A DNA stretch of 49,655 nucleotides from Roseateles sp. (GCA_015657635.1 JACDQM010000026.1:1-49655); one strand, 5' to 3'. Counted from the first letter of the stretch, positions 19,409 through 28,017 are shown. Made by a program: numbers and translations. Notes: generated by a model not told the origin, from the letters alone.

Positions 19409-20653
19409 ATGAGCGCTGCTTTCTACGACGCCCTGGAGACCCGGGATCCGCCTGAGCGCGAGCGTGCGCTGCTGCAGGCCCTGCCGGGCCAGATCGCGCA
19501 TGCGCAGCGCCATGCGCCTGCCTTCGCCGAACTGCTGGCCGGCGTTGACGCCGCCAGCATCGATTCACGCGCGGCCCTGGCCCGCCTGCCGGTGACGCGC
19601 AAGAGCGAGCTGCTGGAGCGTCAACAGCAGCAGCGTGCCGTTAGCCCTTTCGGCGGCTTCTCGGCCATCGGCTGGGGCGCGGCGCGGCGTGTGTTTCAGT
19701 CGCCCGGCACGATCTACGAACCCGAGGGCCGCGCGCCGGACTACTGGCGCGTGGCGCGTGCGATGCATGCCGCCGGCTTCGCCGCCGGTGAGCTGATCCA
19801 CAACAGCTTCTCCTACCACCTGACGCCGGCCGGCTCGATGATGGAAACCGGCGCGCATGCGATCGGCTGCACGGTGTTTCCGGGCGGCGTCGGCAATACC
19901 GAGCTGCAGCTGCAGGCCATCGCCGAGCTGCGCCCCAGCGGCTATGCCGGCACGCCCAGCTTTCTGAAGATCCTGGTCGACAAGGCCGCCGAAGCGGGGC
20001 AAGCCCTGTCGATCAAGAAGGCCCTGGTCAGCGGCGAGGCCTTTCCTGCGGCGCTGCGCGACTGGCTGGCCGAGCGCGGCGTTACGGGCTATCAGGCCTA
20101 TGCCACCGCCGATGTGGGCCTGATCGCCTACGAGACCGCGGCGCGTGAGGGCCTGGTGATCGATGAAGGCGTGATCGTCGAGATCGTGCGCCCCGGCAGC
20201 GGCGAACCGGTGGCCGAAGGCGAGGTGGGCGAGCTGGTGGTCACCACGCTGAATCCCGACTACCCGCTGATCCGTTTTGGCACCGGAGACCTGTCGGCCA
20301 TGCTGCCTGGCGCCTGCCCAAGCGGCCGCAGCAACGGCCGGATCAAAGGCTGGATGGGCCGCGCCGACCAGAGCGCCAAGGTGCGCGGCATGTTCGTGCA
20401 CGCCAAGCAGGTGGCCGAGATCGCGAAGCGCTTCCCCGAGGCGCTGCGTGCCCGCCTGGTGGTCGAAGGCGAGATGGCCAACGACCGCATGACGCTCAAG
20501 CTCGAAGTCAGTGCCCAGCCCGAGGGCCTGGCCGACAAGGTGGCCGGCGCGATCCGCGACGTGACCAAGCTGCGCGGCGAGGTGGTGCTGCTCACACCCG
20601 GCAGCTTGCCGAACGATGGGCGTGTCGTCGAAGACCTCCGCAAATTCGACTGA
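19409..20653 (+). CDS. Phenylacetate-CoA-ligase-like AMP-binding enzyme
   Basis: The 414-residue adenylate-forming enzyme is of the PaaK branch, shorter than the acyl-CoA synthetase at 11779. Landmarks are LARLPVTRKSELLERQQQQR, PGTIYEPEGRAPDYWRVARA, then GTPSFLKILVDKAAE and AYATADVGLIAYET, with YPLIRFGTGDLSAM as the hinge and GRADQSAKVRGMFVHAKQVA starting the C-terminal domain. PaaK-type enzymes activate phenylacetate or related aromatic acids. The usual Ser/Thr/Gly-rich loop is weak here, as in this sub-branch. It ends the operon, four bases after the small protein, and supports an organic-acid substrate for the transporter. Confidence 0.85.
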   Translation: MSAAFYDALETRDPPERERALLQALPGQIAHAQRHAPAFAELLAGVDAASIDSRAALARLPVTRKSELLERQQQQRAVSPFGGFSAIGWGAARRVFQSPGTIYEPEGRAPDYWRVARAMHAAGFAAGELIHNSFSYHLTPAGSMMETGAHAIGCTVFPGGVGNTELQLQAIAELRPSGYAGTPSFLKILVDKAAEAGQALSIKKALVSGEAFPAALRDWLAERGVTGYQAYATADVGLIAYETAAREGLVIDEGVIVEIVRPGSGEPVAEGEVGELVVTTLNPDYPLIRFGTGDLSAMLPGACPSGRSNGRIKGWMGRADQSAKVRGMFVHAKQVAEIAKRFPEALRARLVVEGEMANDRMTLKLEVSAQPEGLADKVAGAIRDVTKLRGEVVLLTPGSLPNDGRVVEDLRKFD

Positions 20654-20654
20654 A

Positions 20655-20919
20655 AGAGCTTCCCCGCTGCGCCGCCGCCATGCGTCGTTGGCCGGTGCTC
20701 GGAATCCTCACGTACAGGAAGTACGTTCCGGTTCCTGTGCGCCGGCCGCCTAGGGAAGCTCTGCACAAATCAACGCGGTCCGTGATCGCGCGGACTCGGG
20801 CGGGCTGCGGTGTTGCAGTTCTCGCCAATAGCTACGGCTATTGGCAGCAAACTGCGCCTTGCATCCCATCCCGATCCGCACGACCCGGCCTCGCGCCGCT
20901 TTCTGCAGAGCTTCCCTAG
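20655..20919. repeat. Two adjoining palindromic MITE/REP-like elements
   Basis: The 319-base gap between the ligase and the chemoreceptor is almost filled by two elements. The second (20750-20919, 170 bases) is bounded by a perfect 16-base inverted repeat, CTAGGGAAGCTCTGCA and its complement. Inside it is a perfect 9-bp stem GCCAATAGC-TACG-GCTATTGGC (about 20825-20846) flanked by GCAGTT/AACTGC. The first (20655-20762) is bounded by AGAGCTTCCC and GGGAAGCTCT and holds GTAC-AGGAA-GTAC within a longer imperfect hairpin. They share the middle repeat. There is no coding sequence. The rest of the gap (20920-20972) holds nothing I recognise. Confidence 0.75.
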
Positions 20920-20972
20920 CCTGACAGCGGCTCGCTGAGGGAAGTCCTCGGCCTATGGCCTGCGGTCCTGCT

Positions 20973-22549
20973 TCAGCGCTGGCTGCGGTCCAGCGTGAAT
21001 GCAGCGACCAAGCCGCCCAGGCGCTGCGCCTGCTCGCGCAACTGCTCGGCGGCGGCGGTGGATTCTTCCACCAGCGCGGCGTTCTGCTGCGTCATCTGAT
21101 CCAGCTGCGACACGGCCTGGTTGATCTGGCCGATGCCGCTGCCTTGCTCGCGCGCACCGGCCGAGACCTCGGCAATGATGTCGGCCACGCGCTGCACGCT
21201 GGAGACGATCTCCTGCATCGTGCTGCCGGCCTCGTCGACAAGGCGGGCACCGCCATCCACCGTCTCGACGCTGCGGCCCACCAGCTGCTTGATCTCCTTG
21301 GCGGCCTCGGCGCTGCGCCCGGCCAGCGAGCGCACCTCGGCGGCCACGACCGCGAAGCCGCGCCCCTGTTCGCCAGCACGCGCCGCCTCGACCGCGGCGT
21401 TCAGCGCCAGGATATTGGTCTGGAAGGCAATGCCGTCGATCACGCCGATGATGTCGCCGATGCGGCCGAGCTGCTCTTGATCTGGTCCATGGTCGACACC
21501 ACCTGGGCCACCACCTGACCGCCACGCGCGGCCACGCTGGCGGCTGAGCCGGCCAGCTGGTTGGCTTGCGCCGCGGCGTCGGCCGACTGGTTGACGCCGC
21601 CGGTCAGCTCTTCCATCGATGAGGCGGTCTGCTGCAGACTGCTGGCGGCCTGTTCGGTGCGCATCGACAGGTCCTGATTGCCGGTGGCCACTTCGGCGCT
21701 GGCGGTCTGGATCGAGTCGGCAGCGCTGCGGATGTCGCCCACCAGGGCGCGCAGCTTGTCCTGCATCGCGGCCAGGCCGGCCAGCAGGCGGCCGAGTTCG
21801 TCATCGCCTTCGGGCACGAAGCTGGAGCTCAGGTCGCCCTGGGCGATGCGGCCCGCCACGACGATGGCGCGGTTCACCGGCCGGGTGATGCTGCGCGTGA
21901 TGGCCCTGGCCAGCAAGGCGCCGAGGCTGATGGCCAGCAGCGTCAGCAGAGCCATCATCCACAGGTCGCTGCGGATGTCAGCCAGCATGTCTTCGGCCTG
22001 GGCGCGGCTGGCCTTGTCCTGGGCTGCGGCAAAGGCGGAGACCTGCTGGCGCCACAGCGTTTCGGCCGGCTTGACGGCCGAGGTCAGCGTCATCGTGGCA
22101 TCGATATTGGAGCCTTCGCTGCCTTCCTTGGCAGCCTTCTGGATCAGCGGCAGCGTCTTGCTGGCGCTGGCCTGGATGTCGGCCAACTGCTTGCGCTCGG
22201 CTTCGTCCCGGGTGTCGCCGATCAGGGCAGCCAGCGCACTCTCGTCCTTCTGGTAGCTGGCCCGTGCCGCCTCGAACTGCTTGAGCTCGGCGGCAATTTC
22301 CTGCGGGTCGGTCAGCAGCGTGAGGCTGCGGGCCTGGACCGCCATGGCATTGATGCTGTGCAGCATCGCATTGCCCAGCGTGCTCTTGGCGTTGTTGACC
22401 TCCACCACCTGCTGCAGCCGCTGGCCCAGTGTGTGCAGCTGGCTTGCGCCCAGCGCCGCCATCAGCAGCAGCAGGCCCAGCAGCATCGCGAAACTCAGGC
22501 CCAGCCGGCGTCCCACCGAAGCGCCCAACGCTTGTCTCCATGTGCTCAT
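20973..22549 (-). CDS. Methyl-accepting chemotaxis protein (frame broken by one-base loss)
   Basis: This is a transmembrane chemoreceptor of the Tsr type. TM1 is at about 16-35, the periplasmic helical domain at 36-195 (four-helix-bundle type), TM2 at about 196-215, then HAMP ([20 protein letters not shown]). The signalling domain with the hairpin tip [20 protein letters not shown] follows, ending in [11 protein letters not shown], with no C-terminal methyltransferase-binding pentapeptide. I chose ATG 22549 (MSTWRQALG) because CGGAGAC precedes it. The frame breaks near 21464: restoring one C (GCCGCATCG to GCCCGCATCG on the minus strand) changes [10 protein letters not shown]-stop to [14 protein letters not shown], as in the family, and gives 525 residues. 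The ligand is unknown. Confidence 0.88.
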
Positions 22550-22747
22550 TGCTTGTCTCCGTTTTGTTGTCGTTTTCTGCCTGGCGGATCTTTGCGCCGG
22601 ACAGTCGGTCTGACTGTTGCAGGGGTGACAAAGAAGCCTTCTTGCCACAGGGGTTTACGTAGTTTCCGAAACGTTCCGGGCTTATTGCACATCTAGCATC
22701 CGGCTGTGATTCCACAGACCAACCCACCACGTGCGAGGAAGACAACG

Positions 22748-23719
22748 ATGAAAAAGAAGCTACTGCTGCTGAGCCTGGCCTCCCTGACCGCAGGGGCAGC
22801 TCTGGCCGAATATCCGGATAAGCCGGTCACCATCGTCGTGCCCTTTGCCGCCGGTGGACCCACCGACAAGGTGGCGCGCGATCTGGCCGAGTCGCTGCGC
22901 AAGCCGCTGGGCGCCACCATCGTGATCGAGAACGTCGGCGGTGCCGGCGGCACGCTGGGTGCTACCAAGGTGGCCAAGGCCGCGCCGGACGGCTACACCG
23001 TGCTGCTGCATCACATCGGCATGGCGACCTCGCCGGCCCTGTACCGCAATCTGCAGTACAAGACCCTGGACGACTTCGAGTACCTGGGCATGGTCAACGA
23101 GGTGCCGATGACGCTGATCGGCAAGCCTGGCCTGCCGGCCAACAGCTATCCGGAACTGGTCAAGTGGCTGGAGGCCAACAAGGGCAAGATCAATCTGGCC
23201 AATGCTGGTCTGGGCGCAGCCTCGCATCTGTGCGGCCTGCTGTTCCAGAGTGCGCTGAAGATCGACATGACCACCGTGCCGTACAAGGGCACCGGCCCGG
23301 CGATGACCGATCTGATGGGTGGGCAGGTCGACCTGATGTGCGACCAGACCACCAACACCACCAGCCAGATCGAGGGCGGCAAGGTCAAGGCCTATGCGGT
23401 GACGACCAGCAAGCGCCTGACGACTCCGGCCCTGGCCAAGCTGCCGACGCTGGACGAGGTGGGCTTGAAGGGCTTCAACGTGTCGATCTGGCACGGTGTC
23501 TATGCGCCGAAGAACACGCCGAAGGCGGTGGTCGACAAGATCTCGACGGCGCTGCGCACCGCGATCCGCGATCCTGAGTTCATCAAGCGCCAGGAAGCGC
23601 TGGGCGCGGTGGTGGTGACCGATGCTCGCATCAACGGCGCCGAACACAAGAAGTTCGTCGAAGCCGAGATCAACAAGTGGGGCCCCGTCATCAAGGCCGC
23701 AGGGCAATATGCCGACTGA
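22748..23719 (+). CDS. TctC/Bug-family substrate-binding protein
   Basis: The 323-residue periplasmic receptor belongs to the tripartite tricarboxylate transporter family (Bug proteins), which Burkholderiales carry in many copies. Its signal peptide is MKKKLLLLSLASLTAGAALA, cut near 20. The mature start YPDKPVTIVVPFAAGGPTDK and the later INLANAGLGAASHLCG, VPYKGTGPAMTDLMGGQVDL and GVYAPKNTP are all typical. GAGGAAG precedes ATG 22748. No TctA/TctB membrane genes are nearby, so it is an orphan receptor that may use a distant transporter or act in sensing. Its stop codon is at the start of a tandem structured repeat. Confidence 0.92.
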   Translation: MKKKLLLLSLASLTAGAALAEYPDKPVTIVVPFAAGGPTDKVARDLAESLRKPLGATIVIENVGGAGGTLGATKVAKAAPDGYTVLLHHIGMATSPALYRNLQYKTLDDFEYLGMVNEVPMTLIGKPGLPANSYPELVKWLEANKGKINLANAGLGAASHLCGLLFQSALKIDMTTVPYKGTGPAMTDLMGGQVDLMCDQTTNTTSQIEGGKVKAYAVTTSKRLTTPALAKLPTLDEVGLKGFNVSIWHGVYAPKNTPKAVVDKISTALRTAIRDPEFIKRQEALGAVVVTDARINGAEHKKFVEAEINKWGPVIKAAGQYAD

Positions 23720-23884
23720 GGACCGAGGACAGGCCACTGCGGCCTGTCCGACGCCTCAGGAGGGGCCTGACATGTCTCGCATGTCAGGCGCGGCCTGCAA
23801 GGCCGACTGAGGACAGAAGGCCTGACTGCTCAGGCGTTCTCGCCTCAGGAGGGGTCCGAGCTCTGCGAGGACGCGGCCTGCAAG
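23711..23884. repeat. Tandem imperfect duplication with variable hairpins
   Basis: Two units (23711-23801 and 23802-23884) share three blocks: GCCGACTGAGGAC, GCCTCAGGAGGGG and CGCGGCCTGCAAG. Between the blocks the sequences differ but each can fold. Unit 1 has GGACAGGCC-ACTGC-GGCCTGTCC and CCTGACATG-TCTCG-CATGTCAGG. Unit 2 has CCTGA-CTGC-TCAGG and a weaker GTCC...GGAC stem. Shared CTGAGG and CCTCAG can also pair around the first hairpin, and GGCC-TGCAA-GGCC bridges the units. Unit 1 begins inside the last codons of the binding-protein gene, so its stop TGA (23717-23719) is in the repeat. Confidence 0.7.
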
Positions 23885-23894
23885 GTGATTGACT

Positions 23895-23943
23895 GCCTGG
23901 CTAGCAGCCAGGCCTGAAAGAAGCCGCCACCCGGCGGGCTTCG
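23895..23943. terminator. Hairpins at the convergent end of the TctC-like and cupin genes
   Basis: A perfect 8-bp stem GCCTGGCT-AGC-AGCCAGGC (23895-23913) is followed by GAAGCCGCC-ACCC-GGCGGGCTTC (to about 23942), a 10-bp stem with one bulge, and a weak T-rich tail (CGTCGTTTC). It sits just before the stop of the minus-strand cupin gene and could end transcripts from both sides. Confidence 0.55.
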
Positions 23944-23948
23944 TCGTT

Positions 23949-24305
23949 TCAGACCTCTACCACCACAAAGTGCTTGCGCACCGGCTCGACCACCTCGAAC
24001 TCGCCTTCGAAGCCGGGCGGGATGACCGCGGCCTGGCCGGGTCCGACATCGGTGATCACGCCCTCGGGCCCATGCAGCCGCGCCAGGCCCGACAGGATGA
24101 AGAAGTACTCCTGCTCGGTGGGCGGGAAGACGATGCGCCAGCGGCCGACTTCGCATTCCCACACACCGGCGCTCATCGGCCCGGCCTCGTGCAGCAGCCA
24201 GGTCTTGCGCCAGGGGGCGCCTTGGACCCGGCGCTCCACGCGCGGCTGGTCCAGGCTGGGCTCAAGGCCGTCGGTGCGGTCGATCAGTGTGATGCGCTTG
24301 CTCAT
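23949..24305 (-). CDS. Cupin-domain protein (DUF861/EutQ-like)
   Basis: The 118-residue single-domain cupin has VWECEVGRWRIVFPPTEQEYF and FILSGLARLHGPEGV, then VGPGQAAVIPPGFEGEFEVV, the two cupin motifs with the Glu/Gly pattern of the DUF861 branch. This branch often has few metal ligands, and only scattered His residues are seen. It may bind a small molecule or act as an isomerase-like enzyme; the function is unknown. It is the last of a minus-strand run CDF transporter - dtd - VOC - cupin, three bases after the VOC stop. Confidence 0.8.
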   Translation of the reverse strand: MSKRITLIDRTDGLEPSLDQPRVERRVQGAPWRKTWLLHEAGPMSAGVWECEVGRWRIVFPPTEQEYFFILSGLARLHGPEGVITDVGPGQAAVIPPGFEGEFEVVEPVRKHFVVVEV

Positions 24306-24308
24306 GGT

Positions 24309-24704
24309 TCAGTCCTGGGCCGTGCAGACCAGGGCCAGCTTGTTGCCGTCCAGATCGCGGAAGTAGGCCGCATAGAAGTTCGGCGCATAGTCGCGCAGGC
24401 CCGGTGCACCTTCGTTCTGGCCGCCCGCCGCGAGCGCCGCGGCATGTGCTTGGTCCACGGCCGCCCGCGTGCCGGCATTGAGCGCCAGCATCGTGCCGTT
24501 GCCGAAGCTGGCCGCCTCGCCGTTGAAGGGCTGGCACAGGTAGAGCTGGGACGGGCCGTCACCGCTGGCCGGGCCATAGCCCACAAAGTTCGCGTCGACA
24601 TGCAGGGCCTTGAGCCCCAGCGGCGCCAGCACCTGGTCATAGAAGGCCTTGGCGCGCAGGCGGTCGTTGCTGCCCAGGGTGGCATAGCGGATCATCGAAC
24701 TCAT
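24309..24704 (-). CDS. VOC-superfamily (glyoxalase-like) protein
   Basis: The 131-residue vicinal-oxygen-chelate fold protein reads IRYATLGSNDRLRAKAFYDQ, then LAPLGLKALHVD and, at the C-terminus, PNFYAAYFRDLDGNKLALVC, the standard closing motif with the metal-ligand Asp/Glu region. The family includes glyoxalase I, dioxygenases and resistance proteins; the substrate is not predictable. Start ATG 24704 lies 16 bases after the dtd stop and the gene leads into the cupin. Both small proteins look like housekeeping detoxification or metabolite-binding functions. Confidence 0.85.
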   Translation of the reverse strand: MSSMIRYATLGSNDRLRAKAFYDQVLAPLGLKALHVDANFVGYGPASGDGPSQLYLCQPFNGEAASFGNGTMLALNAGTRAAVDQAHAAALAAGGQNEGAPGLRDYAPNFYAAYFRDLDGNKLALVCTAQD

Positions 24705-24720
24705 GGCGGGCTCCTCGGTC

Positions 24721-25161
24721 TCAATCGATACGGAGGGGGATGGTCACCGGGCCGTCATTGACCAGGCTGACCTGCATGTCGGCGCCGAACTGGCCGGCCC
24801 CGACCTGGGGATGCTGCTCGCGGGCGCGCTGCAGCAGGTAGTCGTACAGCCTGCGGCCTTGCTCGGCCGGCGCCGCGCCGCTGAAGCTGGGGCGGTTGCC
24901 GCCGCTGACATCGGCCGCCAGTGTGAACTGCGAGACGATCAAGAGGCCGCCGCTGATGTCCTGCAGGCTGCGGTTCATCTTGCCAGCCTCGTCGCTGAAG
25001 ATGCGCAGCTTCAGGATCTTGCTCAGCAGCTTGTCGGCCTGGGCCTCGCTGTCAGCGGGCTCGGCGCAGACCAGCAGCAGCAGGCCCGGGCCGATCTGGC
25101 CGACGATCTGGCCGGCGACCTCGACGCGGGCCTGCCTGACGCGTTGCAGCAGGCCGATCAC
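24721..25161 (-). CDS. dtd: D-aminoacyl-tRNA deacylase Dtd
   Basis: The 146-residue cytoplasmic proofreading enzyme removes D-amino acids (and glycine mischarged on tRNA-Ala) from tRNA. It starts [15 protein letters not shown] and has [20 protein letters not shown], the conserved S-Q-F-T-L motif, then [20 protein letters not shown] with the N-x-G-P-V-T motif. Both motifs form the cross-subunit active site. Start GTG 25161 overlaps the stop of the upstream CDF transporter in a GTGA junction, indicating coupled translation. The long open frame upstream (to 25974) is only a shadow of the transporter gene. Confidence 0.95.
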   Translation of the reverse strand: MIGLLQRVRQARVEVAGQIVGQIGPGLLLLVCAEPADSEAQADKLLSKILKLRIFSDEAGKMNRSLQDISGGLLIVSQFTLAADVSGGNRPSFSGAAPAEQGRRLYDYLLQRAREQHPQVGAGQFGADMQVSLVNDGPVTIPLRID

Positions 25162-26048
25162 AGCGGATCCTTCGGGTCGTCGAAGTGCGCTTCGACATCC
25201 ATCGGCAGCAGCTGAATGCTGGCGCGCAGGCCTGGCACGGCGCTCATCAAGGCTTGCTCCACGGCGCCGCGCACTGCCGCGGCACGGCCCAGGCTCCAGT
25301 CCGGCGGCATGTGCATGTGCAGGTCCACATAACGGCGCTGGCCGGCGACGCGGGTGCTGACATGGTCGAAGCGTATGGTCTGGTGCCTGTACTCGTCGAG
25401 CACCTGCTTGATCGAAGCCTGCGAGTCCTCGTCCAGGGCCTGGTCCATCAGGCCTTGTGAGGCGGCATGCATCAGGTGATAGCCCTCGCGCAGGATGTTG
25501 AGCGCCACCAGGATGGCCAGCAGCGGGTCCAGCCACAGCCAGCCGGTCAGCATCACGCCGACCAGGCCAGCCACCACGCCGGCCGAGGTCCAGACATCGG
25601 TGAACAGGTGGCGGGCATCGGCCTCCAGTGCCGCCGAGCGGTGCTCGCGCGCTTTCTTCAGCATGGCCCAGGCCAGACCGCCGTTGAGTGCCGAGCTGAT
25701 GATGGACAGCGCCATGCCGATGCCCAATGACTCGACCGGCTGCGGGTCCATGAAGCGATGGACGGCGGCCCAGATGATGGCGATGGCCGCGGCGAAGATC
25801 AGCACGCCCTCGAAGCCGCTGGAGAAGTACTCGGCCTTGTGGTGCCCGTAGGGATGGTCCTCGTCGGGCGGTCGGGCGGCGATGGTGACCATGGCCAGCG
25901 CAAACATCGCGCCGGCCAGGTTGACCAGGGACTCCAGCGCGTCGGACAGCAGGCTGACCGAACCCGTCCACCACCAGGCCGCCGTTTTCAGTGCGATCGT
26001 CGCGAGCGCGACGGCCACCGAGAGCTTCAGGTAGGAGCTGACTTGCAT
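25158..26048 (-). CDS. Cation diffusion facilitator (CDF) metal efflux transporter
   Basis: The 296-residue inner-membrane protein has about six helices and a C-terminal cytoplasmic domain. The helix-2 metal site appears as [12 protein letters not shown], the helix-5 site as HLFTDVWTS, and [10 protein letters not shown] is the family signature between helices. The site pattern D-A-L-E-S with H-x-x-x-D is close to the FieF-like, Zn/Fe-transporting branch, but metal choice is uncertain. It heads the minus-strand run with dtd, VOC and cupin genes and is divergent from argB with a 99-base gap, which must hold both promoters. Confidence 0.9.
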   Translation of the reverse strand: MQVSSYLKLSVAVALATIALKTAAWWWTGSVSLLSDALESLVNLAGAMFALAMVTIAARPPDEDHPYGHHKAEYFSSGFEGVLIFAAAIAIIWAAVHRFMDPQPVESLGIGMALSIISSALNGGLAWAMLKKAREHRSAALEADARHLFTDVWTSAGVVAGLVGVMLTGWLWLDPLLAILVALNILREGYHLMHAASQGLMDQALDEDSQASIKQVLDEYRHQTIRFDHVSTRVAGQRRYVDLHMHMPPDWSLGRAAAVRGAVEQALMSAVPGLRASIQLLPMDVEAHFDDPKDPL

Positions 26049-26147
26049 GGGCTCATTGTCGCGCGGGCGCCGAGGGCGCTGGCGCGTGCTCCCGCCCTAC
26101 AATCGATCAGCATTTGATTCATCACATCCTCCTCCAGACTGCCAGTC

Positions 26148-27077
26148 ATGAAGAACGAGCCTCCTGCTGCCGCCCAGTCCACCCTCAGCACCGACGTGTC
26201 GCACATCGCGCCGCGCGACAAAGCCGAGATCCTGTCGCAGGCGCTGCCCTACATCCGCAAGTTCCACGGCAAGACCATCGTCATCAAGTACGGCGGCAAT
26301 GCGATGACGGACCCGGAGCTGCAAAAGGACTTTGCCGAGGATGTGGTGCTGCTCAAGCTGGTGGGCCTGAACCCGGTGGTGGTGCACGGCGGCGGCCCGC
26401 AGATCGAGGGCCTGCTCAGCAAGCTGGGCAAGAAGGGCGAGTTCATCCAGGGCATGCGCGTCACCGACGCCGAGACCATGGACGTGGTCGAGTGGGTGCT
26501 GGCCGGCGAGGTGCAGCAGGATGTGGTGGGCCTGATCAATGCCGCGGGCGGCAAAGCGGTGGGTTTGACCGGCCGCGACGGCGGCATGATCCGCGCCAAG
26601 AAGCTCAAGGTGCAGGACAAGGATGACCCCAGCAAGGAGCACGACATCGGCCAGGTGGGCGATATCGTCTCCATCGACCCGAGCGTCGTGAAAGCCCTGC
26701 AGGACGACCAGTTCATCCCGGTCGTCAGCCCGATCGGCTTTGGCGAGAACAACGAGAGCTACAACATCAATGCCGATGTGGTGGCGGCCAAGCTGGCCAC
26801 GGTGCTGCGCGCCGAAAAGCTGCTGATGCTGACCAATATCCGCGGCGTGCTGGACAAGGACGGCCAGTTGCTGACCGAGCTGACGCCGCGCCGCATTGAC
26901 GAACTGGTGGCCGACGGCACCATCAGCGGCGGCATGATTCCCAAGATTGCCGGGGCCATCGACGCCGCCAAGAGCGGGGTCAACGCGGTGCACATCATCG
27001 ACGGCCGGGTGCCGCACGCCATGTTGCTGGAGATCCTCTCGGATCAGGCCTACGGCACGATGATCCGGTCTCATTGA
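26148..27077 (+). CDS. argB: Acetylglutamate kinase ArgB
   Basis: The 309-residue cytoplasmic enzyme carries out the second step of arginine biosynthesis, phosphorylating N-acetyl-L-glutamate. The amino-acid-kinase fold shows [12 protein letters not shown] at the ATP site, [13 protein letters not shown] at the substrate site, [10 protein letters not shown], and [20 protein letters not shown] near the end. The N-terminal helix ([19 protein letters not shown]) is the type seen in hexameric, arginine-inhibited ArgB proteins. TACAAT at 26098-26103 is a likely -10. The ATG at 26148 is the first in the conserved frame. Confidence 0.96.
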   Translation: MKNEPPAAAQSTLSTDVSHIAPRDKAEILSQALPYIRKFHGKTIVIKYGGNAMTDPELQKDFAEDVVLLKLVGLNPVVVHGGGPQIEGLLSKLGKKGEFIQGMRVTDAETMDVVEWVLAGEVQQDVVGLINAAGGKAVGLTGRDGGMIRAKKLKVQDKDDPSKEHDIGQVGDIVSIDPSVVKALQDDQFIPVVSPIGFGENNESYNINADVVAAKLATVLRAEKLLMLTNIRGVLDKDGQLLTELTPRRIDELVADGTISGGMIPKIAGAIDAAKSGVNAVHIIDGRVPHAMLLEILSDQAYGTMIRSH

Positions 27078-27090
27078 GGCGCGGGTCGCC

Positions 27091-28017
27091 GTGCACGCGC
27101 AGAAGCAAGCCAGCGCCACGACCGCTCAGGCGATGGCGGCCACTTGTGGTGCGGCCTTCCTGTGGGGTACCGGTGCACTGGTGGTGAATCTGTTGATTGC
27201 GCGTTTCGGGCTGAGTCCGGAGAGCATTTCCTTTTGGCGGTTTTTCATCGGTGCTGCACTGCTCGTGGTGCTCTTTGGCCGTGCTGTCCCTCTGGAGTCA
27301 CTGTGGTCGCGTCGCTGGGCTGTGCTGGGCGCCGGCAGTTGCATGGCCTTGTATGTGCTGTGCTGGTTCTGGGGCATCGCCAGACTCGGTGCGGCGATCC
27401 CCACCTTGATCGCCTTGTGTCTGCCGCCCGTGCTCGTCACGCTGTGGACGGTGCTGCGCGGCCGCGAGCGACTGGATTTGATGCTGCTCGTGACGCTGGC
27501 CGGAGCTCTGGCTGGCACGGTGCTGCTGGTCTGGCGTCATGGCGGCGCCGGCGGACCGGTTGACGCTGACACACTGCTTTGGGGTGTGGCGTTTTCTGTG
27601 GCTTCGGCTCTGCTGTATTCGGTTTTCTCGCTGGTCAGCGGTCCGCTGTCGTCGAGCGTGGGGGCCGGACCGGCGACTATGGGCCTGACGGTTGTGGCTG
27701 CCGCAGTGATGGGACTGTCCGGCTTCTTTGTGCCACTGGATTGGCCTTCTCAGGTGCCACCCGAGGCTTGGCTGCTCTACCTGGGATTGGCGACGGCGGC
27801 TCTGGCCCTGCTTGCATTCAGCTGGGGTGCCGCACGCCTGAGCCCGACGGCGCTGACCGTGGCGACGCTCACCGAACCGCTGACGGCCGTGTTGCTGGCT
27901 GCGGTGCTGCTGGGTGAGCAACTCTCCGCAAGTCAGTGGGTGGGTGCGGCACTGCTGCTGGCTGGCATCGTCGCGCTGGGTCGAAGGGATGCCCGGCGTG
28001 AGCGGAGGGCTGCATGA
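27091..28017 (+). CDS. EamA-family (drug/metabolite) transporter
   Basis: The 308-residue inner-membrane protein has about ten hydrophobic segments in two EamA repeats. The first repeat begins AATCGAAFLWGTGALVVN and the second ends TEPLTAVLLAAVLLGEQLSA, the standard EamA motif. The substrate is unknown; relatives export amino acids or metabolites. GTG 27091 is given as the start, with ATG 27133 a shorter option. The gene has visibly more T and a less GC-biased third position than argB upstream or the nucleotidase downstream, so it may have a different history. Its stop overlaps the next gene (ATGA). Confidence 0.85.
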   Translation: MHAQKQASATTAQAMAATCGAAFLWGTGALVVNLLIARFGLSPESISFWRFFIGAALLVVLFGRAVPLESLWSRRWAVLGAGSCMALYVLCWFWGIARLGAAIPTLIALCLPPVLVTLWTVLRGRERLDLMLLVTLAGALAGTVLLVWRHGGAGGPVDADTLLWGVAFSVASALLYSVFSLVSGPLSSSVGAGPATMGLTVVAAAVMGLSGFFVPLDWPSQVPPEAWLLYLGLATAALALLAFSWGAARLSPTALTVATLTEPLTAVLLAAVLLGEQLSASQWVGAALLLAGIVALGRRDARRERRAA

